A stretch of DNA of 64,000 nt from Methylomonas sp. LL1 (GTDB lineage: Bacteria > Pseudomonadota > Gammaproteobacteria > Methylococcales > Methylomonadaceae), in assembly GCF_015711015.1 (NCBI RefSeq), contig NZ_CP064653.1, forward strand, positions 3,162,001-3,226,000. The letters are read 5' to 3'. The position numbers and the translations under genes are program-made. The notes beneath the pieces were generated by a model. The model was not told where the DNA came from, did no database searches, and saw only the letters and a list, made by a program, of their open reading frames with translations. Below, in pieces: positions 55,323-64,000 of this stretch. How positions within the stretch are numbered: position 1 is the stretch's first letter; each line of letters opens with the position of its first letter.

Positions 55323-55356
55323 AACCCGACCACTAGCTTAGACCGGGTTGATTTTT
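55323..55356. terminator. Possible bidirectional terminator between cmoB and the comEA-like gene
   Basis: A stem AACCCG/CGGGTT with 15-base loop is flanked by GATTTTTTT on the plus strand and, after eight bases, by a T-rich stretch on the minus strand. It most likely serves cmoB, which ends at 55381. The long loop lowers confidence. Confidence 0.35.
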
Positions 55357-55380
55357 TTACAATCCTTGCTTACCACACAA

Positions 55381-56352
55381 TTACTCGACACTGGCAATAA
55401 TAATCGCCCTAACCGGCGCCGGCAGCCCTTCGCAAGTCAACTCATCATTTGTGGGATCAAGAAAATCCCGCAACGAATTAAATCGCATCCACTCCGTGCC
55501 ACGCTGCTCTTGCACGGTTGTTTTAGAAACATCACACAGCCTGACGTTTTTAAAGCCGCAGCGCCGCATCCATAGCATCAAGGCTTCGATACTCGGCAGA
55601 AACCATACATTACGCATTTGGGCATAGCGCCTCTCGGGCAGCAATACCGTAGAGGCATCACCCTTGACCACCAAGGTTTCTAGAACCAACTCACCACCCG
55701 CGCGTAAACAACCTTTCAATTCCAGCAGATGATCGATTGGCGAGCGCCTGTGATACAAAACTCCCATTGAAAATACAGTATCGAAAAACTTCATCTCAGC
55801 CGGCATTTGCTCAATACCCAATGGCAGCAAGTAGATCGCCGCATCCCCGTACAATTTGCGCAAAGCCTTAAACTGCATAATATTGAGCAACGTCGGATCT
55901 ACCCCAACAGCCAACCGCGCCCCGGCCCCCAGCATGCGCCAGCAGTGATATCCGTTTCCACACCCGACATCCAGAACCGCCCGATTATGCAGCGGCGAAA
56001 TATGATTTTTCAATCGATCCCATTTCCAATCCGATCGCCATTCGGTATCGACATCAATTCCAAATACCCGATAAGGACCTTTACGCCACGGATGCAATTG
56101 TTGCAAACTTTCCCGTAACCGCGAACGAAGTTGGTCCGACAAATCCTCGCAGTTACCGATCCGAACCGACTCGAGTAAATCGACACTGCTTGGAGACAAG
56201 TTAGGCAAGCCATCCACTACCTTTTGCCAACGAGCCAAATCGCCGTGCGATTGCTGATCGAAAGCGATCTCGACCTGTTCGGAAATCCACTTGACCCAAG
56301 CAGCCCCGCCGGCCTGTTCCAACACCTGGTAAAACGGGCTGTAATCCATCAT
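55381..56352 (-). CDS. cmoB: tRNA U34 carboxymethyltransferase CmoB
   Basis: 323 residues from ATG 56352 (the next ATG is equally possible). The Rossmann SAM site is VLDVGCGNGYHCWRMLGAG, and conserved stretches are HPWRKGPYRVFGIDVDTEWR, FDTVFSMGVLYHRRSP and ELVLETLVV. CmoB uses carboxy-SAM made by CmoA to form cmo5U at the tRNA wobble position. Its start overlaps the old cmoA stop (TGATG), as in an intact cmoAB operon, but cmoA itself is wrecked here. CmoB looks intact and full length. Confidence 0.95.
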   Translation of the reverse strand: MMDYSPFYQVLEQAGGAAWVKWISEQVEIAFDQQSHGDLARWQKVVDGLPNLSPSSVDLLESVRIGNCEDLSDQLRSRLRESLQQLHPWRKGPYRVFGIDVDTEWRSDWKWDRLKNHISPLHNRAVLDVGCGNGYHCWRMLGAGARLAVGVDPTLLNIMQFKALRKLYGDAAIYLLPLGIEQMPAEMKFFDTVFSMGVLYHRRSPIDHLLELKGCLRAGGELVLETLVVKGDASTVLLPERRYAQMRNVWFLPSIEALMLWMRRCGFKNVRLCDVSKTTVQEQRGTEWMRFNSLRDFLDPTNDELTCEGLPAPVRAIIIASVE

Positions 56353-56572
56353 TTCAACGCCATCATCGAAGCGAAATGAAATACTGAAACCAGATTTCCG
56401 CGCCAATGAAGCCCGCAATTAAAAAACGTTGCCGATGCACCGAGAACGATTCCGCCAACAACCCTATCGCCGAGATTATGTTCGGAAACACATTGACTAC
56501 GAATTCATCAAATTTAACTGTCGCGATTTCGCCAAGCGGGTTGGCATGAAGAGAATCTTTGTGAAATGACAT
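56349..56572 (-). pseudogene. cmoA: Remnant of carboxy-SAM synthase gene cmoA
   Basis: The reading frame starts like CmoA (MSFHKDSLHANP..., FDEFVVNVFPN), lacks the usual ~10 residues between VFP and IIS (IISAIGLLAESF), then jumps to the CmoA C-terminus (HRQRFLIAGFIGAEIWFQYF). About 180 internal residues, including the whole SAM-binding core, are missing. After TATTTC one base is lost; read in the restored frame the end is FASMMALK-stop, matching normal CmoA tails, and this stop overlaps the cmoB start. At least three lesions, so this copy cannot be functional. Confidence 0.85.
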
Positions 56573-56581
56573 AAGGGATTG

Positions 56582-56607
56582 CGTCCCGGCTCGTTAAAAC
56601 CGGGACG
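56582..56607. repeat. Hairpin between mlaC and the cmoA remnant
   Basis: A perfect 8-bp stem (CGTCCCGG/CCGGGACG, 10-base loop) starts 13 bases after the mlaC stop. It resembles a terminator without a T-run and may have ended mlaC transcription, or may be left from the rearrangement that destroyed cmoA. Confidence 0.55.
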
Positions 56608-56620
56608 TGGAACGGGGAAA

Positions 56621-57262
56621 TTATGAATGGTTGTTGCCGGCCAGGGCTTCGTTATTGCGTTTAGCCAATTGATTGATCACTTCCTGCAAGGAACCGGTAC
56701 GCTCGACTTCGTTTTTGAAGCTGGTTCTATAGTTTGTGACCAAACTGACCCCTTCGATCAAAATATCGTAAACCTTCCATTCGCCCTTGTTGAACAACAT
56801 CCGGTAGTTCACCGCGATAGGTTGCAAACCAGGCTGCAATATTTCGGTTTTGACCATCACCTTACGCTCGTCTTCTTCGGGGTTGATCGGCAAAAACCTG
56901 ACATTCCATTCCTTGAATTCGACAAATGCCCTAGAGTAGGTTCTGATCAATAAGGTTTGAAACTCTCTTTTAAACGCATCTTTTTCCGATAAAGACGCTT
57001 CTTTCCAGAGCTTACCCAGCACCAACGAGGAAATCAGATCGAAATCCGCGCGCGGATAGATTACTGAATGTACAAACTCGGTAATCTTGCGAAAATCCTT
57101 GGTAAACCCGGGATCCTGCATCCGCACTTTTAACTGACTGGATGCATCTTCGATCAGCTTTTGCGGCTCGATTAAATCAGCAGCACTGGACTGGGCCACC
57201 ACCAGAACGTTTGCAAAAAAACTAAACAACAAAATTAGTACTACTTTTAAATAACGTTTCAT
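56621..57262 (-). CDS. mlaC: MlaC/Ttg2D family phospholipid-binding protein
   Basis: 213 residues. A signal peptide (YLKVVLILLFSFFANVLVVA) is followed by the MlaC-type domain: VIYPRADFDLISSLVLGKLW, AFKREFQTLLIRTYSRAF, NYRMLFNKGEWKVYDILIEG and VSLVTNYRTSFKNEV. Such periplasmic proteins carry phospholipids between the membranes. The rest of an mla operon is not here, so the symbol marks the family; the HpnM branch of hopanoid transport is an alternative. Divergent from hemB with 132 bases between. Confidence 0.8.
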   Translation of the reverse strand: MKRYLKVVLILLFSFFANVLVVAQSSAADLIEPQKLIEDASSQLKVRMQDPGFTKDFRKITEFVHSVIYPRADFDLISSLVLGKLWKEASLSEKDAFKREFQTLLIRTYSRAFVEFKEWNVRFLPINPEEDERKVMVKTEILQPGLQPIAVNYRMLFNKGEWKVYDILIEGVSLVTNYRTSFKNEVERTGSLQEVINQLAKRNNEALAGNNHS

Positions 57263-57337
57263 GATTGTTATAACCGCCTAAGATGACGTATCACCGGCTA
57301 AATTCAAGCTGCCGGAATCGATACACTGTTACAATAA

Positions 57338-58417
<1,080 letters not shown>

Positions 58418-58428
58418 GGTAAACAATT

Positions 58429-58995
58429 ATGCATGTACCCGATTCCGACGAATTCGAAGACGAACAACCCCTTCCCTCCCGCCGCCACTTTGGCATCGAA
58501 GAAGGGGTCTTTATCTTACTGATCATTTTGTCGCTACTGGGCATCATCATTACCGACTTTTCCGTGCACGACGGCTACGGCTACTGGCTGTTGATGGTGT
58601 TTGTGTTTAGCTTGCTCTCGCTATTCGTATCCTGGTTGCAAGCCAAAACCAGGGAAGAAGACTTTGGCCAAATCGTCAAACAGCAAGGGCTGCACTGGCT
58701 GCATACCTTGATCATTGTCGGCGCGGCGTCGCTGCTGAATAAATCAGGGCAACTGTCTGAGATCGGCGCCACCTTGGTTATTTTGCTGATACTGGCATTA
58801 TCCACCATGCTCGATGGCGCCCGCATCGGTTGGCAGTTCAGCCTGCTCGGTTTTTTCCTGGCGGCCTGCGCCATCATCGTCGCCTACGTCCAGCCCTTTA
58901 TCTGGGCCTGTGTATCGCTAGCCATCGTTGTCGTAATCGGCAGTTTTTTATGGGGCTATTGGGCTAGTAAATACCGTACCGAAGATGAAAGTTGA
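58429..58995 (+). CDS. Five-to-six-helix membrane protein of unknown function
   Basis: 188 residues. An acidic N-terminus (HVPDSDEFEDEQPLPSRRHF) is followed by hydrophobic helices such as GVFILLIILSLLGIIITDFS, WLLMVFVFSLLSLFVSWL, ATLVILLILALSTMLDGARI and LAIVVVIGSFLWGYW. I recognise no family. It begins 11 bases after hemB and overlaps aroE by 11 bases, so all three are likely in one transcript. Confidence 0.75.
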   Translation: MHVPDSDEFEDEQPLPSRRHFGIEEGVFILLIILSLLGIIITDFSVHDGYGYWLLMVFVFSLLSLFVSWLQAKTREEDFGQIVKQQGLHWLHTLIIVGAASLLNKSGQLSEIGATLVILLILALSTMLDGARIGWQFSLLGFFLAACAIIVAYVQPFIWACVSLAIVVVIGSFLWGYWASKYRTEDES

Positions 58996-59830
58996 CGCCT
59001 ATGCCGTTTTCGGCCAACCGATTACACACAGTAAATCGCCGCGCATACATCAGTTGTTTGCCGAACAAACCGGGCAAACCCTGAGTTATATTGCCCAGGA
59101 AGTATCCGCCGACGCCTTCAATTCAGCCGCCGACAAGTTTTTCAGTCAAGGCGGCAAAGGCCTGAACTGTACCGTCCCGCTGAAGGAACTGGCTTGGCGA
59201 TACGCCGATAACCTCACCGAACGCGCCCGTCTAAGCAAGGCCGTCAACACCCTAGTCCTGCAAGACGACGGCGGCATCCTCGGTGAAAATACCGACGGCA
59301 CTGGCTTGGTCACGGATTTGACCATCAACCACGCGATAAAATTATCGGGCCGACGGATTTTAATTCTGGGCGCGGGCGGCGCCACTCGCGGCATCCTTGC
59401 GCCAATGCTGGAACACCACCCGGAGCAAATCACCATCGCCAACCGCACTCTAGGCAAAGCCGAAATCATTGCCGCCGAATTCGCCCATTTAGGTGAGGTG
59501 ATCAGCAGCGATTATCCCAACCTGGATCGACAACGGTTTGACTTGATTATCAACGCTACTTCCGCCAGCCTGAACGGTCAATTACCGCCGCTAGCCGACA
59601 ACCTGCTATCCGAACAAGGTTGCTGTTACGATCTGGCTTACGGCAACGAGCCAACGACATTCGTACGCTGGGGTATTGCACAACATGCCCGCCTGAGCCT
59701 TGACGGACTGGGCATGCTGGTGGAACAAGCGGCCGAAGCATTCGCGTTATGGCGAGGTATCCGGCCTCAAACAAGCGCAGTCATCGAACTGCTGAATAGC
59801 GAACGCGGTAAAACCCTTCCGTCCGCCTGA
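58985..59830 (+). CDS. aroE: Shikimate dehydrogenase (NADP+)
   Basis: 281 residues. Substrate-binding N-domain: VFGQPITHSKSPRIHQLFA (Ser pair) and GGKGLNCTVPLKELAW with the catalytic Lys. The Rossmann half has ILGAGGATRGILAPM with NRT for NADP, and the C-terminal DGLGMLVEQAAEAFALWRG closes the active site. It reduces 3-dehydroshikimate in aromatic amino acid synthesis. All key residues are in place. Confidence 0.96.
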   Translation: MKVDAYAVFGQPITHSKSPRIHQLFAEQTGQTLSYIAQEVSADAFNSAADKFFSQGGKGLNCTVPLKELAWRYADNLTERARLSKAVNTLVLQDDGGILGENTDGTGLVTDLTINHAIKLSGRRILILGAGGATRGILAPMLEHHPEQITIANRTLGKAEIIAAEFAHLGEVISSDYPNLDRQRFDLIINATSASLNGQLPPLADNLLSEQGCCYDLAYGNEPTTFVRWGIAQHARLSLDGLGMLVEQAAEAFALWRGIRPQTSAVIELLNSERGKTLPSA

Positions 59831-59909
59831 CTATTGACCCAGGCTGTGGGCACTGGGAAAATCGCCAATAACCACGGCCTAGATTCAATGCGACAAAATC
59901 AGGAAAGAA

Positions 59910-61178
59910 ATGGCTTCAATCAAAGGTTTTTTTGACAAACTCTCTTCATCCGAGCCTCGTTTCGGTGAAAAGATTTCGCCCGAAGTACTTGCACAGCTTT
60001 TTCCGATTCGAAATCTTAGCGAAGAAATCCGTCAAAGCTTTGCGATGGAAAATCACGTTGAGCTGATCGCCGCCGGCACCACCTTGTTCAAGATCGACAC
60101 CCCGTCCGATTGCGCGATTTACCTGATTAGCGGCAGCATCAACGTTACCGATCAGAACGGCCGCAGTTATACGGTTGAAGCCGGTAGCGCCCAGGCCAAA
60201 TTCCCGATTTGTTGCTGCACCAAACATCCCACCACGGCGGTTGCACTATCCGATATCGGCATACTGCGGGTATCGCTAAATATCATGTCCGTCAGCAACC
60301 GTTTCCAGCATAAAGCATTGGAAATACCGGAGAAACTACGCGACAACCAAGTCTTGGCATTATTCGCCGACCACTATCAAAACCATGAACTGGAAATACC
60401 CTCGCTACCCAAGGTAGCGATGCGTTTACACCAGGCAATCCAACAAGATGTCAACCTGGAAGATGCGGTAAAAATCATTCAACTCGATCCGGTCATTTCC
60501 GCCAAGCTGATCGAAGTAGCCAATTGCCCGCTTTACCTGACCGTGGTCCCGACCCGAAACTGCCTGGACGCCGTCAACCGCATCGGCCTTAACGCTACTC
60601 GCAGTTTGGTCATAGCGCTCAGCATCAAACAGATTTTCACCAGCAACTCCCAAGTCATCAAAGAGCGCCTGGAAAAACTGTGGCGACAAAGCCTGTATCT
60701 GTCGGCCTTATGTCATGTTTTGGCCGCATCCAGCAAGCAGGCCAATCCCGAAGACGCGCTATTGGCGGGCCTAGTCTGCGACATCGGCGCAATACCCTTC
60801 CTCAGTTTTGTCTCCAACCTACCCAAGGAATTCATCATTGAAGAGGAAATTAAGCAGGCCATGCCGGTTGTGGTTGGCGCGGTGAGCGCCACCGTGCTGA
60901 ATGAGTGGAAGTTCGCCGATGAATTCATCCACGTAGCCTTGAACTCCAGAAACTGGTATCAAAACAACAGCGAAACACTGTCGTTGACCGACATCGTCGT
61001 ACTATCGCGTTTACATGCCCTGATCGGCAAAAAATCCACCAACGAATTGCCGTCCATCACCGCCATCCCGGCCGCCGGCAAGTTGAAAAACATCGCTCTC
61101 TCGCCTGAAAATACCTTGTCCATACTGCATGATGCCAAGGCTAAAATTCATGCCGCATTGACTTTATTTGCCGGCTAA
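59910..61178 (+). CDS. cNMP-binding-like plus HDOD protein, first of three
   Basis: 422 residues. The N-terminal ~150 residues look like a cyclic-nucleotide-binding-type cupin (LIAAGTTLFKIDTPSDCAIY, LISGSINVTDQNG), with an unusual FPICCCTKHP stretch. The C-terminal HDOD domain begins LEIPSLPKVAMRLHQAIQQD and contains DPVISAKLIEVANCPLY and IGLNATRSLVIALSIKQIF. The HD pair is replaced by CD (AGLVCDIGAIP), so phosphohydrolase activity is unlikely. Next to two paralogues of the same build. Likely signalling role; the ligand is unknown. Confidence 0.85.
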   Translation: MASIKGFFDKLSSSEPRFGEKISPEVLAQLFPIRNLSEEIRQSFAMENHVELIAAGTTLFKIDTPSDCAIYLISGSINVTDQNGRSYTVEAGSAQAKFPICCCTKHPTTAVALSDIGILRVSLNIMSVSNRFQHKALEIPEKLRDNQVLALFADHYQNHELEIPSLPKVAMRLHQAIQQDVNLEDAVKIIQLDPVISAKLIEVANCPLYLTVVPTRNCLDAVNRIGLNATRSLVIALSIKQIFTSNSQVIKERLEKLWRQSLYLSALCHVLAASSKQANPEDALLAGLVCDIGAIPFLSFVSNLPKEFIIEEEIKQAMPVVVGAVSATVLNEWKFADEFIHVALNSRNWYQNNSETLSLTDIVVLSRLHALIGKKSTNELPSITAIPAAGKLKNIALSPENTLSILHDAKAKIHAALTLFAG

Positions 61179-61185
61179 CAAGCCC

Positions 61186-62481
61186 ATGTTCTGGAGCTTT
61201 TTAAAAAAATCCCCAAAAAAAACAGAGACGAGCGTCCGCGCGCCGACAACCGCGCCATCAACCCTGCCCTTGGATTTTTTACAAAAACTGATTCCGGTGG
61301 GGGATTTACCTATCACCGAACTGCAAACGCTGCCTGTCACCCAGCGCCATTTCAAGCCCGGACAACTCATATTCAATCGCGGCGAAAGCGCGGACAGCTT
61401 GATATACCTACATTCCGGCCAGGTATTTCTGGAAGCCGCCGACGGCAACGGCTACAGTGTCGACGACACCACCTTTAAAGCCTGTTACCCTTTATCCACC
61501 CACACCGAACATCATTTCAGCGCGATAGCCCAATCGGCGGCCAGTATCATCTACCTGCCGCTATCGGCCTTGCAACGTGGCGCCAAGGCGGCTTTTATCA
61601 ATAATCCGCTGATCAATCCGCAAGACATTCCGCCGGATTTGGTCAACAGCGACTTTTTTCATGGCTTTTGCACCGCGTTTCGACAGGATAATCTGCGAGT
61701 CCCCAGCTTACCGGATGTCGCCATAAGACTAAGAAGCGCCCTGCAAAAAGAAATCAGCGTCGCCGACGCGGTAAAAATCATCAATCTGGACCCGGTGATC
61801 TCCTCGAAACTGATTCAAGTCGCCAATAGCCCGTTGTACAGGACGGTAAACCCCGCCGCCAAAAGCCACGATGCCATTAATCGCCTAGGATTGAAAACCA
61901 CGCAGAACTTGGTCACCAGTATCAGTCTGCACAACTTGTTCCGTAGCGGCAATAAGCATCTAAACCAGCGCGTGCAACAACTGTGGAAGCAAAGCATACA
62001 AATCGCCAGCCTCAGTTACACATTGGCCAGCCTGACGCATAAAATCAATCCCGACGAAGCCCTGCTGGCCGGGCTGATTCATAATATCGGCGCATTGCCC
62101 ATCATCACCCATGCCGAAACCCTGAAAGACGGCCAATACACTGACCTGGAACTGGATCGGACCATTGCGGTTTTACAAGGCTTGGTCGGAGTATTCATAT
62201 TGAATAAGTGGCATTTTCCCGAACACTTGTTGCAAATCCCCACTCAAACCGGCAATTGGTATCACGACGAAAAGCCGGCGCTACAAATGAGTGATATAGT
62301 GTTGTTGGCCCGTTTTCACGCCCAGCTCGGCGGCGGCCAAAGCCACAATCTGCCGCCGCTCAATACCTTGCCGGCATTTCTAAAGCTTGGAGAAAGCAGA
62401 CTGACGCCAGACATGTCGCTGCAGGCATTACATGAGGCTAAACAACAAATTACCGAAGCCATGGGTTTTTTCAGGGCCTAA
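61186..62481 (+). CDS. cNMP-binding-like plus HDOD protein, second of three
   Basis: 431 residues from ATG 61186; an upstream TTG would overlap the first copy. N-domain: FKPGQLIFNRGESADSLIYL then LHSGQVFLEAADGN, a recognisable nucleotide-binding-like jelly roll. HDOD part: RVPSLPDVAIRLRSALQKE, DPVISSKLIQVANSPLYRTV and LGLKTTQNLVTSISLHNLF. The HD pair is HN here (AGLIHNIGALP). Starts 7 bases after the first paralogue; the order and length are the same, pointing to tandem duplication. Confidence 0.85.
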   Translation: MFWSFLKKSPKKTETSVRAPTTAPSTLPLDFLQKLIPVGDLPITELQTLPVTQRHFKPGQLIFNRGESADSLIYLHSGQVFLEAADGNGYSVDDTTFKACYPLSTHTEHHFSAIAQSAASIIYLPLSALQRGAKAAFINNPLINPQDIPPDLVNSDFFHGFCTAFRQDNLRVPSLPDVAIRLRSALQKEISVADAVKIINLDPVISSKLIQVANSPLYRTVNPAAKSHDAINRLGLKTTQNLVTSISLHNLFRSGNKHLNQRVQQLWKQSIQIASLSYTLASLTHKINPDEALLAGLIHNIGALPIITHAETLKDGQYTDLELDRTIAVLQGLVGVFILNKWHFPEHLLQIPTQTGNWYHDEKPALQMSDIVLLARFHAQLGGGQSHNLPPLNTLPAFLKLGESRLTPDMSLQALHEAKQQITEAMGFFRA

Positions 62482-62484
62482 GTC

Positions 62485-63846
62485 ATGAATTGGTTTACAA
62501 ATTTGTTCGGCAAGTCGGTTTCGGACGACTCCGGGGAGACACAAGCGGCCAATCGCGTTTCCACGCCGATTGCCCGCCCCGTGCGTCCTGGCCCTTCTCA
62601 AGCATTAGTCGAGTGCCAGCAAAACCTGAGCGTTGAACAATTAAAAAAATTCGCCCCTTTACGCGACATTGACCCACAAATAGTCGCAACCCTTGCCCAT
62701 ACCAGCTTGCTGTATCCCAAGGACGCCATCATCTTTGAACACGACCAGCCATCCGATGGCGTTTACTATCTACTGGAAGGCGAGCTTAGCTTACATCCCG
62801 ATAGCGAAAACCATTACGAAGTCCGCGAAGGCACGACTCTGGCCGCACTACCGCTGAATAGCGGTAAAAACTTCGGCGCCACGGCCCATGCGCTGACCGA
62901 TGTCACCATTCTAAAGCTATCTTCCGAAATCAATCTGCTATGGGCCAAACAGTGCCACGAACAAGTATCCTGCGTGGAACTGCTGGATATTCAATTACCC
63001 GAAGAAATCAGCAACCGGCAGTTTTTCGATAGTTTTACTCACGCCTATCGAGAAAACAAATTACGCCTACCCTCGCTGCCGAACGTGGCCTTGAAACTGA
63101 AGCAGGCCATGAACCGCGACATCGGCATCAAACAAGCGGTAGACATCATCCATATCGATCCACCCATCGTCGCCAAACTGATTCAGGTTGCCAACAGCCC
63201 GCTCTATGCATCGGCCATACCGATCAAAAACTGTCTGGATGCCGTCAATCGGATAGGCCTGAATGCCACGCGCAAATTAGTATTAGGTATCAGCCTGAAA
63301 CAACTGTTCAACTGCAAGAATCCCGAACTGATGAAAGGCATGCAACAGTTGTGGAAAGACAGCCTGTATGTTTCCAGCCTCAGTTTCGTTCTGGCTCTGG
63401 AATGCAGCAACATAGACCCCGAAGACGCCCTGCTGGCGGGCCTGGTCTGCGACATCGGCGCGATTCCGTTGTTGCATTTTGCCGAACAGTTCCCGGACAA
63501 AAGTCCCAATCTCGCCGAGCTGCAATCCTCGCTGCCCTACCTAAGAGGCCCGGTCGGATCATTGGTGCTGCATACCCTGGGCTTTTCGGCCGAACTCTGC
63601 AACATCCCTTATCTGGCGGAAAACTGGCTGTACGATGGCGGCGACCAGCTAACCCTGCCCGACATTGTGATTCTTGCCAAACTGCACAGCTACTTCGGCA
63701 CCCGAAAATCCACGGGGCTACCCTACATAAATTCGATCCCGGCCTACTCGAAAATCAATGAAGGCAAACTCAATCCGGATTTCTCGCTATCCATTCTGCA
63801 CCAAGCCCAAAACCGCATTCATGCGGCCATGCAACTGTTATCCTAA
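62485..63846 (+). CDS. cNMP-binding-like plus HDOD protein, third of three
   Basis: 453 residues. N-domain: LLYPKDAIIFEHDQPSDGVY and YLLEGELSLHPDSENHYEV. HDOD: LRLPSLPNVALKLKQAMNRD, DPPIVAKLIQVANSPLYASA and IGLNATRKLVLGISLKQLF; HD is again CD (AGLVCDIGAIPLL). It begins 3 bases after the second copy and is closest to the first in the HDOD part, so the first and third may share a more recent ancestor. Ends 27 bases before prlC. Confidence 0.85.
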   Translation: MNWFTNLFGKSVSDDSGETQAANRVSTPIARPVRPGPSQALVECQQNLSVEQLKKFAPLRDIDPQIVATLAHTSLLYPKDAIIFEHDQPSDGVYYLLEGELSLHPDSENHYEVREGTTLAALPLNSGKNFGATAHALTDVTILKLSSEINLLWAKQCHEQVSCVELLDIQLPEEISNRQFFDSFTHAYRENKLRLPSLPNVALKLKQAMNRDIGIKQAVDIIHIDPPIVAKLIQVANSPLYASAIPIKNCLDAVNRIGLNATRKLVLGISLKQLFNCKNPELMKGMQQLWKDSLYVSSLSFVLALECSNIDPEDALLAGLVCDIGAIPLLHFAEQFPDKSPNLAELQSSLPYLRGPVGSLVLHTLGFSAELCNIPYLAENWLYDGGDQLTLPDIVILAKLHSYFGTRKSTGLPYINSIPAYSKINEGKLNPDFSLSILHQAQNRIHAAMQLLS

Positions 63847-63873
63847 CGTTTATTGACCCTATAAATAACCGAC

Positions 63874-64000
63874 ATGACCAATCCCTTGCTCGAAAATACC
63901 GAACTTCCCCAATTTTCCCAAATTCTGCCCGAACACGTGGAACCGGCCATCAACCAGCGACTGTCAGACGCCCGGCAAACCATAGAAAGATGCTTGCAAG
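63874..64000 (+). CDS. prlC: Oligopeptidase A, N-terminal end (partial)
   Basis: Only 42 codons are present before the window ends. The sequence MTNPLLENTELPQFSQILPE followed by HVEPAINQRLSDARQTIE is the typical start of oligopeptidase A (M3 zinc metallopeptidase), which degrades small cytoplasmic peptides. The HExxH motif lies beyond the window. Confidence 0.88.
   Translation, partial: MTNPLLENTELPQFSQILPEHVEPAINQRLSDARQTIERCLQ

Overview
The window reads as a chromosomal segment of a methylotrophic gammaproteobacterium, most likely a type I (RuMP) methanotroph close to Methylomonas. This is an inference. The grounds are an adjacent hps-phi pair (hexulose-phosphate synthase and phosphohexuloisomerase) next to transketolase, transaldolase and an E. 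coli-type class II aldolase; a polar flagellar/chemotaxis cluster in the Pseudomonas/Vibrio order; and gammaproteobacterial housekeeping genes (polA, tag, moaA, hemB, aroE, cmoB, prlC). I saw no rRNA, tRNA, CRISPR array or complete insertion sequence.

Layout. 0-10 kb: the end of polA, an HDOD protein and an MBL-fold hydrolase on +; then a minus-strand DUF2797 gene, a plus-strand membrane lytic transglycosylase, a large MASE1-CHASE-PAS-GGDEF-EAL protein, a tightly overlapping yajD-tag-HugZ-like group and moaA. 10-15.3 kb is an accessory-looking stretch of exported or surface proteins: a small secreted protein, an outer-membrane barrel protein cut short by an amber codon, a GDSL autotransporter and a small periplasmic protein. 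It also holds a perfect 30-bp inverted repeat with broken reading frames beside it. 15.3-18.3 kb: a NitT/TauT-type ABC importer and a YigZ protein, then a 53-residue small membrane protein. 18.7-29.4 kb: an LPS core/O-antigen cluster (GT9, CgeB-like, GT9, MsbA on minus; GT2, GT9, GT4, GT4 on plus; WaaL-type ligase on minus).

29.4-47.8 kb is one long minus-strand motility block in transcription order fliL-fliM-fliN-fliO-fliP-fliQ-fliR-flhB-flhA-flhF-fleN-fliA-cheY-cheZ-cheA-motC-motD-parA-cheW-like-cheW-(58-residue gene)-DUF2802. Most junctions overlap by 1 to 8 bases, so translation is probably coupled. 48-54.8 kb is the carbon assimilation block: hps-phi with their own promoter and terminator, then tkt, a repeat-rich membrane protein, tal and fba, with strong hairpins between the last genes. 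These enzymes together fix formaldehyde onto ribulose 5-phosphate, cleave the hexose and regenerate the acceptor.

54.9-64 kb: comEA-like gene, cmoB preceded by the wreck of cmoA, mlaC, then hemB, an unknown membrane protein, aroE, three tandem paralogues combining a cyclic-nucleotide-binding-like domain with an HDOD domain, and the start of prlC (oligopeptidase A).

The observations most worth following up are the decayed cmoA beside an intact cmoB, the TGVxKYL-repeat membrane protein inside the RuMP block, the three tandem HDOD paralogues with degenerate HD motifs, the amber-truncated barrel protein, and the 30-bp inverted repeat.
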